Shown piece after piece: positions 44,400 through 52,902 of a DNA stretch of 64,000 nt. Both the position numbers and the translations under genes were made by a program. The stretch's first letter is position 1. Each line of letters opens with the position of its first letter. The stretch is from positions 102,628-166,627 of the forward strand of contig CAIVKC010000069.1 in assembly GCA_903906365.1 (NCBI GenBank), in the 5' to 3' direction. Origin of the DNA: an uncultured Bacteroidota bacterium (GTDB lineage Bacteria > Bacteroidota > Bacteroidia > Chitinophagales > Chitinophagaceae). Below the pieces are notes generated by a model. That model was not told the DNA's origin and did not search any database. It was given only the letters and a program-made list of their open reading frames with translations.

Positions 44400-45176
44400 T
44401 TAAATATGGAAGCTGAGCTGGTCGTAGGCGAGCTGAATCCCTTTGGGCAGGGAATCGCCTACCAGCCTGTGTTTGCCGAGCTGGTGGCTGATATGGGTGA
44501 AATAGGCCTGCGGAATTTGCAATTCATTAACCAAATCGGTCGCTTCCTGTAGGCTAAAATGGGAAAGGTGCTTTTCGTTGCGCAGGGCATTGAGGACAAG
44601 CAGCCGGGTTCCCCGTATCTTATCTTTTTCGGCCTCATCAATTTTATTGGCATCGGTGATATAGGTGAAATTCCCGAAACGAAAGCCAAAGACCGGCATT
44701 TTGAGGTGCCACACCAGGATGGGGGTCACCGGGATATCACCAACCTGGAACGGCTCCAAAGAAATCGTATTCAGGCTGATTTCCGGCAATCCGGGGTATT
44801 TGGTATCCGCAAAAGCATATGGAAATTCACGCAATATGACTTCCTGGGTCATTTCATTGGCAAAAACCTGCATCGGCTGCTGCGAAAAGAAATTGTAGGC
44901 CCGGACATCATCCAATCCGGCAATATGGTCCTTATGGGGATGGGTAAAAATAATGGCATCCAGGTGGCGTACCTCCGCCCGCAGCATCTGGTAACGGAAG
45001 TCCGGTGTTGAATCCACCACCAGAGTCGTTTTATCCGACTGAACCAGGATGGACGACCGAAGTCGTTTGTCTTTTTTATCCGAAGAAATGCAGACTGCGC
45101 AATCACAGCCAATCATGGGAACGCCGGTGCTTGTGCCGGTTCCGAGAAAAGTTATTTTGAGTGGGGGATAAATCAC
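44400..45176 (-). CDS. MBL-fold metallo-hydrolase, PhnP-like
   Basis: A 258-residue beta-lactamase-fold hydrolase, probably a phosphodiesterase. It begins with the fold's first strand LKITFLGTGTSTG, then a CDCAVC metal cluster as in PhnP and related proteins, the FTHPHKDHIAGLDD metal motif (HxHxDH), YITDANKI with a metal Asp, and a final His in THISHQLG. There is no ATG near the first strand. I take GTG 45176 as start because it gives MIYPPLKITFLG and because a TATTTTTG box ends exactly 4 bases upstream, which suggests a leaderless mRNA. The frame is open further upstream, but those residues are not family-like. Confidence 0.85.
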   Translation of the reverse strand: MIYPPLKITFLGTGTSTGVPMIGCDCAVCISSDKKDKRLRSSILVQSDKTTLVVDSTPDFRYQMLRAEVRHLDAIIFTHPHKDHIAGLDDVRAYNFFSQQPMQVFANEMTQEVILREFPYAFADTKYPGLPEISLNTISLEPFQVGDIPVTPILVWHLKMPVFGFRFGNFTYITDANKIDEAEKDKIRGTRLLVLNALRNEKHLSHFSLQEATDLVNELQIPQAYFTHISHQLGKHRLVGDSLPKGIQLAYDQLSFHI

Positions 45177-45180
45177 CGGG

Positions 45181-45188
45181 CAAAAATA
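45181..45188 (-). promoter_or_regulatory. -7 box TATTTTTG four bases before the GTG start
   Basis: Consensus TAnnTTTG on the minus strand, ending 4 nt before the GTG at 45176. An ATTG lies 15 bases further upstream. Confidence 0.5.
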
Positions 45189-45264
45189 GGAAATTAGCTT
45201 CGACAATGGGGCAATGGGCCGCAGTATCCGGGGTAGACAGGGACCTCCCCGGTAGCAATCACAA

Positions 45265-45540
45265 TCACTGACCTGCAGCGGCAAATTTGATCATGGCTTC
45301 CTCATAGGTCTTACGGGATTCCGCGGAAAGCAGCTCCGGGGTAATTTTTAACTGGGGAATGATATCAAGGAGGGTATTGATCCGGCCCTCGGTCTGCAGA
45401 AATTTATTGAGAACCACTACTTTCCTTTGTTCCAGGATACAGTAACCACTTTGAAAGGTGCCTCTCTCGTAGCGGATGATGTATTCCACTTCATCGAGTA
45501 GTCTTTCAATCCTGTCCAGTGTTGCCTGATTATATTTCAT
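45265..45540 (-). CDS. Small conserved-looking protein, unknown
   Basis: A 91-residue soluble protein without a recognised domain. Its predicted helix-strand pattern (DRIERLLDEVEYIIRYERG, then FQSGYCILEQRKVVVLNKFL, then helices) looks compact and folded. The ATG at 45540 (MKYNQATLDR) is used; a -7 box TAAATTTG lies 33 bases upstream. It is about 89 bases upstream of the MBL hydrolase on the same strand, so the two could be co-expressed even though the hydrolase has its own box. Confidence 0.78.
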   Translation of the reverse strand: MKYNQATLDRIERLLDEVEYIIRYERGTFQSGYCILEQRKVVVLNKFLQTEGRINTLLDIIPQLKITPELLSAESRKTYEEAMIKFAAAGQ

Positions 45541-45573
45541 GGGTATTACTTTGGGGGAAATAAGAAACACCTG

Positions 45574-45581
45574 CAAATTTA
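45574..45581 (-). promoter_or_regulatory. -7 box TAAATTTG for the 91-residue protein gene
   Basis: Consensus on the minus strand; leader of about 28 bases to the ATG at 45540. Confidence 0.5.
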
Positions 45582-45620
45582 CTATGCCTGTGGCTCAATA
45601 TGGGACATCCCCGACTTAAA

Positions 45621-45629
45621 TTATCCACA
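45621..45629 (+). promoter_or_regulatory. Perfect DnaA box between porX and the small gene
   Basis: TTATCCACA, alone, in the short gap after porX. It may be chance or a titration/regulation site. Confidence 0.3.
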
Positions 45630-45650
45630 GATGATCCAGTTTACCGTGCT

Positions 45651-47219
45651 TTAGCCGTTGGGGACTTTTGAGGTCATTTTTATGACCGGAATGATCATTT
45701 CCTCCAGGCTTATCCCCCCGTGTTGAAAGCTGTTCCTGTAATAGTTGGCGTAATAATTATAATTATTGGGATAACAGATAAAACCGTCCTCCTTGGCAAA
45801 AATGAAGGATGAATTCACTGTTGGTACGGGCAGACCGGCTTCCCGGGGATCCCGGAAGGCGAGGACTTCCTTGGGTTCATAATTGAGGTTGCGGCCGTGT
45901 TTATAGCGCAGGTTGGAGGTCGTCTGCTTGTCACCGATCACCTTGTAGGGGGTTTTGACACGCACACTGCCGTGGTCGGTTGCCAATACGATGTTGATCT
46001 TCTTATCCGCTATTTTTTTGAGGGCCTGGTGCAGCGGGGAATGTTCAAACCAACTGGTAGTAAGACTTCGGTAGCTGATCTCATCGCTGGCCAGTTCTTT
46101 GAGCACCTCCATTTCGGTGCGGGCATGGCTGAGCATATCCACAAAATTATACACGATGATATTGATATCGTTGCCCAGCAGGTTATGAATATTGTTGACC
46201 AGATCCTGGCCCGCCTGGTGGTTTACCACCTTGGTATAAGAATATTTCAGGTTTTCCCTTTTCAGGCGCTTAAGCTGGGCCTTGAAAAAGTCCTCTTCAA
46301 ATAGGTTCTTGCCCCCTTCTTCTTCGTCATTTTTCCACTGCCGGGGAAATTGCTTTTCGATATCAATGGGAAGCAAACCGGCAAAGATGGCATTGCGGCT
46401 GTACTGGGTGGCAGTTGGCAGGATACTGTAGAAGGTGTCTTCCTCCAGGATCCGGAAGCTCTCTGCAAAAATGGGCTGTATGGCTTTCCACTGGTCAAAG
46501 CGGAGGTTATCCAGCAGTATAAAGAAGGTAGGAACTCCCTTTTCCACATGGGGAAGCACCTTGAACTGGAAAAGCGTATGAGACAAAATGGGGGAGTCTG
46601 TTGACCGGGGGTTCACCCATTTGGCAAAATTCCTTGATATGAACTTGAAAAATTCCGTATTGGCTTCCTGTTTTTGTGACTGTAACACCTCGCGCATTTC
46701 AGGGCTGTCGCTTTTTTCCATTTCCAGTTCCCAATAAACGAGTTTCTTGTAAATTTCCATCCATTCGTTATGGTCCGGGTTGCTGTTGAGGGCCATAAAC
46801 AGATTACGAAACTGCTGTTGGTAGGCGGTGGTGGTTTTTTCAGCAACCAGCCTTTTATTGTCGATAATCTTCTTGAGGCTGAGAAGCACCTGGTTGGGGT
46901 TAACCGGCTTAATCAGATAATCGGTAATCTGGCTTCCGATGGCGTCATCCATGAGGTTTTCCGTCTCATTTTTGGTGATCAGCACCACCGGAACCTGCTG
47001 GTTGACCTCCTTGATTTTGGCCAGCGTCTCCAGACCGGTGATACCGGGCATTGTTTCATCCATGAGTACCACGTCCACATAGTTGTCTTTTACAAAATCA
47101 ATGGCATCAAACCCATTGGTCATCGCCTTGACCTCATACCCCTTATTTTCAAGAAACAATATCTGAGATTGCAGGCTTTCAATTTCATCATCCACCCAAA
47201 GAATTTTTCCTAGAGACAT
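45651..47219 (-). CDS. porX: PorX-like response regulator with PglZ effector domain
   Basis: Two-component regulator of the type 9 secretion system in Bacteroidota. The 522-residue protein has a CheY receiver (1-120; WVDDEIESLQ, phospho-Asp in VVLMDETMPG, Lys in LIKPVNP), a helical bundle (about 125-205) and a PglZ domain of the alkaline-phosphatase superfamily (about 210-515) with FILLDNLRFDQW and ATDHGSVRV metal motifs. In known members the PglZ domain is a phosphodiesterase acting on oligonucleotides, and the partner kinase PorY is encoded elsewhere. No porY or secretion gene is in this window. It is monocistronic as far as can be seen. Confidence 0.92.
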   Translation of the reverse strand: MSLGKILWVDDEIESLQSQILFLENKGYEVKAMTNGFDAIDFVKDNYVDVVLMDETMPGITGLETLAKIKEVNQQVPVVLITKNETENLMDDAIGSQITDYLIKPVNPNQVLLSLKKIIDNKRLVAEKTTTAYQQQFRNLFMALNSNPDHNEWMEIYKKLVYWELEMEKSDSPEMREVLQSQKQEANTEFFKFISRNFAKWVNPRSTDSPILSHTLFQFKVLPHVEKGVPTFFILLDNLRFDQWKAIQPIFAESFRILEEDTFYSILPTATQYSRNAIFAGLLPIDIEKQFPRQWKNDEEEGGKNLFEEDFFKAQLKRLKRENLKYSYTKVVNHQAGQDLVNNIHNLLGNDINIIVYNFVDMLSHARTEMEVLKELASDEISYRSLTTSWFEHSPLHQALKKIADKKINIVLATDHGSVRVKTPYKVIGDKQTTSNLRYKHGRNLNYEPKEVLAFRDPREAGLPVPTVNSSFIFAKEDGFICYPNNYNYYANYYRNSFQHGGISLEEMIIPVIKMTSKVPNG

Positions 47220-47435
47220 GTATTCGATTTATGTGTGAGCTAGATCCGGTTATAACAGCCCGTTGAATGTCCTGCGTCACAGGCAGATTTGACTTGCATT
47301 TGCTCCTCCCAGGGCCGACGCGGTCCTGCGGCAATACCTGCAAAAGTACGGGTTGTATAATTACTTTAAGATATATAAGATACCGGGCTTTCCATGGATT
47401 ATGATTTCAAATTTAATTTATCCCGGCTGCATTTG

Positions 47436-47443
47436 TAGCTTTG
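47436..47443 (+). promoter_or_regulatory. -7 box TAGCTTTG for the HD hydrolase gene
   Basis: Exact TAnnTTTG. It overlaps the 5' end of the open frame, which supports the downstream ATG at 47483 as the real start. Confidence 0.5.
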
Positions 47444-47482
47444 CTGGCTCATTTGACGCGTTTTAACAAATATAAAACAGGA

Positions 47483-48727
47483 ATGCCAGTACAGCCACGC
47501 AAGATTATCAATGACCCGGTCTACGGTTTTATTACCATCGATCATCCCTTACTGCTTCAGATTATTGCTCATCCCTATTATCAGCGGTTAAGAAGGATTC
47601 ACCAGATGGCCTTTGCCCACCTGGTCTATCCGGGGGCCGTGCACACCAGGCTCCACCATTCCCTGGGAGCCTATCACCTGATGTGTAACGCACTGGCGGA
47701 ACTCAAAAATAAAGGGATTGACATCACCCCCCGGGAAGAACTGGGTGCCAAAATTGCCATATTGCTGCATGATATTGGACATGGCCCCTTTTCCCATGCC
47801 CTGGAGAATAAACTGATTAAGGACGTTTCCCATGAAGCCATTTCCATTTTGATCATGGAGGTGCTGAACATCGAATTTGACGGACAGCTTCGAACAGCCA
47901 TTGACATTTTCACCAATAATTACCCTAAAAAATTCCTGCACCAGCTGGTATCCGGACAACTGGATGTTGACCGTATGGATTACCTGATCAGGGATAGTTT
48001 TTTCACGGGAGTCTCCGAGGGCGTCATTGGATACGACAGGATCATCAAAATGCTGACTGTGCACGAAGGGGAGCTCATGGTGGAGGAAAAGGCCATCTAT
48101 TCCATTGAAAAATTCCTGGTATCCAGGAGACTGATGTACTGGCAGGTCTATCTGCACAAAACCGTCCTGAGTGCGGAGAAAATGCTGGTAAACATCGTTG
48201 GAAGGGCCAAGGAATTGATTGGGAGCGATCAGGAGGTCAGGTGCTCCTCACCCGTGCTGGATTTCTTTCTTCAGCATTTTAACCGGAATATGGCCATTGA
48301 AGACCATCTCGACCAGTTTTGCCTGCTCGATGATTATGACGTCATGGGTACCATCAAAAACTGGCAGTTCCACCCCGATCCGATTTTATCGGACCTTTGC
48401 CGTTGCCTGGTGAACAGGCATCTTTTTAAAGTAAAACTTCAGGGGGAACCCATAGCAGACAGTCTGGTCAGGGATCTGACGGAAACAATCGCCCGGCAGA
48501 TGCATATTACCCCCCAGGAGGCACGTTATTATGTGCTGACAGGCGAAACGGTGAATACCACCTATAATCCGGCAGACGAGAGAATCAATATATTGTTCAA
48601 GGACGGCCGTATAAAAGATATATCGGGCGTTGACAATGCCTTAATTCACCAAACCTTATCCAGCCCGGTGAAAAAATTTTATATTTGTTATCGTCAAGGG
48701 CCTGGGCAGACAGGAATGAGTATATAA
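47483..48727 (+). CDS. HD-domain phosphohydrolase (dNTPase-like)
   Basis: A 414-residue HD superfamily protein, close to the YwfO/SAMHD1-like group of deoxynucleotide triphosphohydrolases. Metal ligands are visible in TRLHHSLGAYHL and LLHDIGHGPFSHALE, and later in QLDVDRMDYLIRDS with the conserved Asp. The C-terminal region (about 270-410) is family-like. The ATG at 47483 (MPVQPRKIINDPVYGF) is used because a promoter box overlaps the upstream codons. lpxD follows 58 bases later on the same strand. Confidence 0.9.
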   Translation: MPVQPRKIINDPVYGFITIDHPLLLQIIAHPYYQRLRRIHQMAFAHLVYPGAVHTRLHHSLGAYHLMCNALAELKNKGIDITPREELGAKIAILLHDIGHGPFSHALENKLIKDVSHEAISILIMEVLNIEFDGQLRTAIDIFTNNYPKKFLHQLVSGQLDVDRMDYLIRDSFFTGVSEGVIGYDRIIKMLTVHEGELMVEEKAIYSIEKFLVSRRLMYWQVYLHKTVLSAEKMLVNIVGRAKELIGSDQEVRCSSPVLDFFLQHFNRNMAIEDHLDQFCLLDDYDVMGTIKNWQFHPDPILSDLCRCLVNRHLFKVKLQGEPIADSLVRDLTETIARQMHITPQEARYYVLTGETVNTTYNPADERINILFKDGRIKDISGVDNALIHQTLSSPVKKFYICYRQGPGQTGMSI

Positions 48728-48785
48728 TCATTAATCACCTTTAAAAGGTCCTGAACGTAAATTCAGGGACAACAGCTGAAATATT

Positions 48786-49832
48786 ATGCAATTCTCCGCG
48801 GCACAAATAGCTTTATTGATAAACGCCAGGGTTGAAGGCGATCCCTCTGTATCCGTTGGATCTTTCGGAAAAATTGAAGAAGCCGTCAGCGGCCAGCTGG
48901 CCTTTCTGGCAAATCAAAAATACGAGGAATACCTCTACTCCACCGGCGCCTCTATCATCATCATCAATGAAGCCCAGGAATTGAAACAGCCGGTGGCAGC
49001 TACGCTGTTAAGGGTGCCTGATGCTTATACCGCCTTTGCCACCCTGCTTGCCAAATACCAGGAAATCGTGGCCCAGCAATTGACAGGCATTCAGGAACCG
49101 GTTTACATTTCAAAAACGGCCACCCTGGGTGAACATATTTTCCTGGGGGCCTTTTCCTACCTGGGAGAAAATGTGAAACTGGGCAATCATGTAAAGATTT
49201 ATCCGGGTGTTTATCTGGGAGACCAGGTTGTGGTCAAGGACCATTCCGTTTTGCATCCTGGCGTGAAGATCTACCACAACTGTGTAATTGGCAGTCATGT
49301 GACCATTCATGCCGGGACGGTGATCGGAAGCGATGGTTTCGGATTTGCGCCCCAGGCAGACGGCAGTTTCAAGAAAGTGCCCCAGATCGGCAACGTGGAG
49401 GTCGGGGATTATGTGGAAATCGGGGCAAATTCCACCATTGACCGGGCAACCATCGGATCAACGCTCATCAAGTCCGGCGCCAAGCTCGATAACCTCATTC
49501 AAATCGCCCATAATGTGGAAGTCGGCCACAATACGGTCATAGCAGCCCAGGCGGGAATCAGCGGGAGCACGAAGCTGGGCAACAATGTAATGATTGGCGG
49601 ACAGGCCGGGCTGGCCGGCCATATCCAGGTAGCCAACGGTTCCAAGATCAATGCCCAGGCGGGATTGGGGAAATCCCTGAAAGTGCCCAACAGCTCCGTT
49701 ACCGGCTCGCCTGCCTATAACTATAGCCAGGCGATTCGAAGCCAGGCAACGGCCAGAAACCTGCCGGAAATGGAAAAGAGACTAAAGGACCTCGAAGAAA
49801 TGGTCCGCCAGCTCCTGGCAGAAAAAGTCTGA
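48786..49832 (+). CDS. lpxD: UDP-3-O-(3-hydroxyacyl)glucosamine N-acyltransferase
   Basis: Third step of lipid A synthesis: N-acylation of UDP-acylglucosamine with 3-hydroxyacyl-ACP. The 348-residue protein has an N-terminal uridine-binding domain (about 1-100), then a left-handed beta helix of hexapeptide repeats (about 105-310) with the catalytic His in IQIAHNVEVGHN, and a C-terminal helix (MEKRLKDLEEMVRQLL). The other lpx genes, lpxA and lpxC-fabZ, are about 10-12 kb away; separate lpxD placement is seen in this phylum. Confidence 0.95.
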   Translation: MQFSAAQIALLINARVEGDPSVSVGSFGKIEEAVSGQLAFLANQKYEEYLYSTGASIIIINEAQELKQPVAATLLRVPDAYTAFATLLAKYQEIVAQQLTGIQEPVYISKTATLGEHIFLGAFSYLGENVKLGNHVKIYPGVYLGDQVVVKDHSVLHPGVKIYHNCVIGSHVTIHAGTVIGSDGFGFAPQADGSFKKVPQIGNVEVGDYVEIGANSTIDRATIGSTLIKSGAKLDNLIQIAHNVEVGHNTVIAAQAGISGSTKLGNNVMIGGQAGLAGHIQVANGSKINAQAGLGKSLKVPNSSVTGSPAYNYSQAIRSQATARNLPEMEKRLKDLEEMVRQLLAEKV

Positions 49833-49931
49833 AGACACTGAGTTTATTCAATACCCGTGTGCCAGGGAAATGAGCAGTCCAATCAGAGGGCTTTGAAATA
49901 TTTCATTCATCCTTTAAATGCCGCCTCCTTG

Positions 49932-51110
49932 ATGCTGCCTGACCGGCTGACCCAGCCAACCTATCAGTTTCTGTTATGGGGAAGTTTGGCCTTTGTTTTA
50001 TCAACCAGCCTGGCGTATGCCCAGCCGGCCCAGAACGGCAGCCTGGACAGCACCCGGCTGAAAAACGCAATACCAGCCTTTGAAAAACAGGTGGAGCGGC
50101 TTCGGCAACATTATCATATTCCGGGTATATCCGCCGGAATAGTCCAGGGCAAAGCGCTGGTATGGAAAAAAGGATTTGGTTTTTCCGACCTGGAAAACAA
50201 GCGGGTTCCCGATGAAAAAACCATTTATCAGATAGCCTCCCTATCCAAGACCTTTGGTTCCATCCTGCTTATGCAGCAGGTTGAAGCAGGCCGGGTAAGT
50301 CTGGAAGACCCCATTTCCAAATATGGCATCAACTTGGGAGCCAGATGGGGCAGCGATCCGCGCATCAGGATCAAACACCTGCTCACCCATACTGCCATGG
50401 GAAATACCTGGAACGGGTTTAAACCTGGCTATTCCTTCCGCTATAACGGGGACTGGTACCACCAGCTGATTTTTCCCATTGAACAGGCTTCGGGACTTAC
50501 CTACGGGAAACTCTTTATGCAACAGATTGTCCGGCCGCTCGGTCTGAAAAACACCGTTCCCAGTATGGATGACTCTGTTGATTTCGGGCTTACCGGATAC
50601 AAGCCCGACAGTTTCCGGCGATCGGTGGCTAAACCTTACGACTGGCAGCATGGCCGGCTGGTGCCCGTTGAATACAGGTATGCTTTTGGGCCCGCAGCCG
50701 GCATCATGAGCAATGTGGAGGACCTGGGAAAATATGCCGCTGCCTTGGAGGAGGGCTGGTTTCTTTCCCCCCAAAGCTGGGATAAGGTCTTTACCCGTTT
50801 TGTAACTCCTTCGGGTAAGACCATCCCCTACGGGCTGGGCTGGTTTATTAAATACTACCGGGGGGTAAAGGTCATTTGGCACACAGGCTGGTGGACCGGA
50901 TATTCAGCCCTTTTCGTCAGGATACCTGAAAAAAACCTGACGCTCATTTTATTGGCCAATTCCCAGGACCTCAGCCGTCCCTTTTACCATGTTCTGCAGC
51001 CCTTGCCGGGTTTGCAATTTTTCAGTCCCTTTCAAATCAACCTGGGTTATGACCTCATGGCATCTGATTTTGCCAGATCATTCCTGAACGATGTGGTTGG
51101 CATCCATTAA
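49932..51110 (+). CDS. Serine hydrolase, beta-lactamase class C family
   Basis: A 392-residue exported hydrolase of the AmpC/penicillin-binding fold. The signal peptide lies at about 10-30 (ending LAYAQ). Active-site motifs: SxxK as SLSKT, a Tyr-x-Asn-like YN in FRYNGDWY, and HTG in WHTGWWTGY (replacing KTG). Such proteins include esterases, D-aminopeptidases and beta-lactamases, so antibiotic resistance cannot be assumed. The ATG at 49932 is chosen; the frame is open 25 codons further. Convergent with recQ. Confidence 0.88.
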   Translation: MLPDRLTQPTYQFLLWGSLAFVLSTSLAYAQPAQNGSLDSTRLKNAIPAFEKQVERLRQHYHIPGISAGIVQGKALVWKKGFGFSDLENKRVPDEKTIYQIASLSKTFGSILLMQQVEAGRVSLEDPISKYGINLGARWGSDPRIRIKHLLTHTAMGNTWNGFKPGYSFRYNGDWYHQLIFPIEQASGLTYGKLFMQQIVRPLGLKNTVPSMDDSVDFGLTGYKPDSFRRSVAKPYDWQHGRLVPVEYRYAFGPAAGIMSNVEDLGKYAAALEEGWFLSPQSWDKVFTRFVTPSGKTIPYGLGWFIKYYRGVKVIWHTGWWTGYSALFVRIPEKNLTLILLANSQDLSRPFYHVLQPLPGLQFFSPFQINLGYDLMASDFARSFLNDVVGIH

Positions 51111-51136
51111 CCGGCCCTGCAGTTGGCCGGCCGCTG

Positions 51137-52852
51137 CTATAGCCGCCTTTTTTTTAGACAATTATCACAAATTCCGCAGGGCTTTGATTGCTCATCCCCA
51201 AAATACTGGGCGATGATCCGGCTGCGGCAGGATTCTTTTTGGAGGGCATATTCTATGAGTACGCCGATGCGTTCGCCATAACGTTTCTTTCTGTTTGCAT
51301 AGTTTCGCAGGTCAAAGGGCAGATTGTTGGCTGCAATATGGTTCTGGATAAAATACAGCTGGGGATTGTCTTTTTGGGGGGCATACCTGATTATGCGGTG
51401 CTCATGGAGCTGATGCAATTCGGCAATGACCTGCTGGAGATCCCTTCTCATCAGGTAGGCGATTGATTTTTCAAAGACGGCTACCGGCTGGTTAAATATC
51501 CCTCCGTAATTGCGCAGGAGTGTATCGATTACCGGGGAAAAAAGGGGGGTTTGATCCTCAAATTCCTGCAGGAATTCGCGACTGACCGTGAATTGAATCC
51601 TGGATGGGGCAAATACCTGTTCACTGTAGGCCAGGATTTCTTCCTGTTCCAATGCCTTGAGGGAATAGACTACGCAGCGCTTGTCAAACCTGAATTTACC
51701 GGTAAAGTCCTGTATGTCAAAATCGTAATACTGTCCCTGACCGCTGCCGGCAGGCACCTGCAGGTAATTCATGACACCCTGGTAAACCAGCCGGATCTGC
51801 GCGGGTTCGGGAAAGTGAATGCCGGGCAGGGACCGCAGGTCCTCTATTTCCTTGCTGTTATAAAGCAGAACGGCATAAGACTTCTTTCCATCCCTGCCAG
51901 CCCGTCCGGCCTCCTGGTAATAATTTTCCAGACAGTCGGGCATGTCGGCGTGAATGACGGTTCGTACATCCGGTTTGTCGATGCCCATGCCAAATGCATT
52001 GGTGCAAACCATCACCCGCACCTGGTTTTGGATCCAGGCTTCCTGTTTGAGGCTTCGGATATCCTGCCTGAGCCCGCCGTGGTAGAAATCGGCAACTATC
52101 CCCCGGGCATTGAGTTCATCGCTGATCTCACGGGTGCGCCAACGGCTTCTGCAGTAGACAATACTGCTTCCCTCCACATTGCGCAGCACCTCCTGTATTT
52201 TATCCAATTTTCTTTCCTCCTCAAATGCACTATAGGAGAGATTAGCCCTTTCGAAAGATTGCCGGAATATCAAAGGACGTCCAAAGCCCAATTTTTCGCA
52301 GATGTCCCGCTGGACTTCCGGTGTCGCAGAGGCAGTCAGGGCCAGAACGGGTACATCGGGCAGTGCCTCCCTTAAGGCTGCAATGCGCAGGTATGGCGGC
52401 CGAAAATCATATCCCCACTGGGAGATACAATGCGCCTCATCCACGGCGATCAGGGAGACTGCCAGGGAAAGCAGGTACTCCTTAAAAAGCGTCGTTTCGA
52501 GTCGCTCCGGGGAAACGTACAGAAATTTACAATTACTCGACGAGGCTACTTTCAGTGTGTTAATCACCTCACGCCGGCTCATGGCAGAAGTAATCGCAAA
52601 GGCTGTAATGCCCTTTTTACGCAATTGCTCCACCTGATCTTTCATCAGGGCAATCAGCGGGCTGATGACCAGGCAGAGTCCCTCCCTGGCCAGGGCCGGC
52701 ACCTGAAAGCAAATCGATTTTCCGCCACCCGTGGGAAAGAGGGCCAGGGCATCGTTACCTTCCATTACAGAATCAATGATTTGCTCCTGCATGGGGCGGA
52801 AAGCCGGAAATCCCCAGTATTTGGTAAGTATGTTGAGCGCAGTTGAATTCAT
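51137..52852 (-). CDS. recQ: RecQ-family ATP-dependent DNA helicase
   Basis: 3'-5' DNA helicase (571 residues) in recombination repair. Helicase motifs: LFPTGGGKSICFQ (I), SPLIALMKDQ (Ia), VDEAHCISQWGYDFRP (II and aromatic loop), LALTASATPEV (III), and AGRAGRDGKK (VI). The C-terminal zinc-binding element ends in CRSRIIAQYFGDE with CGICDNC. It has no HRDC domain, like the shorter RecQ paralogues common in Bacteroidota, so a second RecQ may exist elsewhere. Transcribed alone, toward the serine hydrolase gene. Confidence 0.93.
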   Translation of the reverse strand: MNSTALNILTKYWGFPAFRPMQEQIIDSVMEGNDALALFPTGGGKSICFQVPALAREGLCLVISPLIALMKDQVEQLRKKGITAFAITSAMSRREVINTLKVASSSNCKFLYVSPERLETTLFKEYLLSLAVSLIAVDEAHCISQWGYDFRPPYLRIAALREALPDVPVLALTASATPEVQRDICEKLGFGRPLIFRQSFERANLSYSAFEEERKLDKIQEVLRNVEGSSIVYCRSRWRTREISDELNARGIVADFYHGGLRQDIRSLKQEAWIQNQVRVMVCTNAFGMGIDKPDVRTVIHADMPDCLENYYQEAGRAGRDGKKSYAVLLYNSKEIEDLRSLPGIHFPEPAQIRLVYQGVMNYLQVPAGSGQGQYYDFDIQDFTGKFRFDKRCVVYSLKALEQEEILAYSEQVFAPSRIQFTVSREFLQEFEDQTPLFSPVIDTLLRNYGGIFNQPVAVFEKSIAYLMRRDLQQVIAELHQLHEHRIIRYAPQKDNPQLYFIQNHIAANNLPFDLRNYANRKKRYGERIGVLIEYALQKESCRSRIIAQYFGDEQSKPCGICDNCLKKRRL

Positions 52853-52902
52853 GATGCACCATGCCAGGCAGTCAGCGGTTTGCTCTGCAGCCTTTTTCTA
52901 AA

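Noticed and set aside
49932..51110. Calling the serine hydrolase an antibiotic-resistance beta-lactamase
   Set aside because: The fold covers esterases and peptidases too, and the KTG motif is HTG here, so resistance cannot be claimed.
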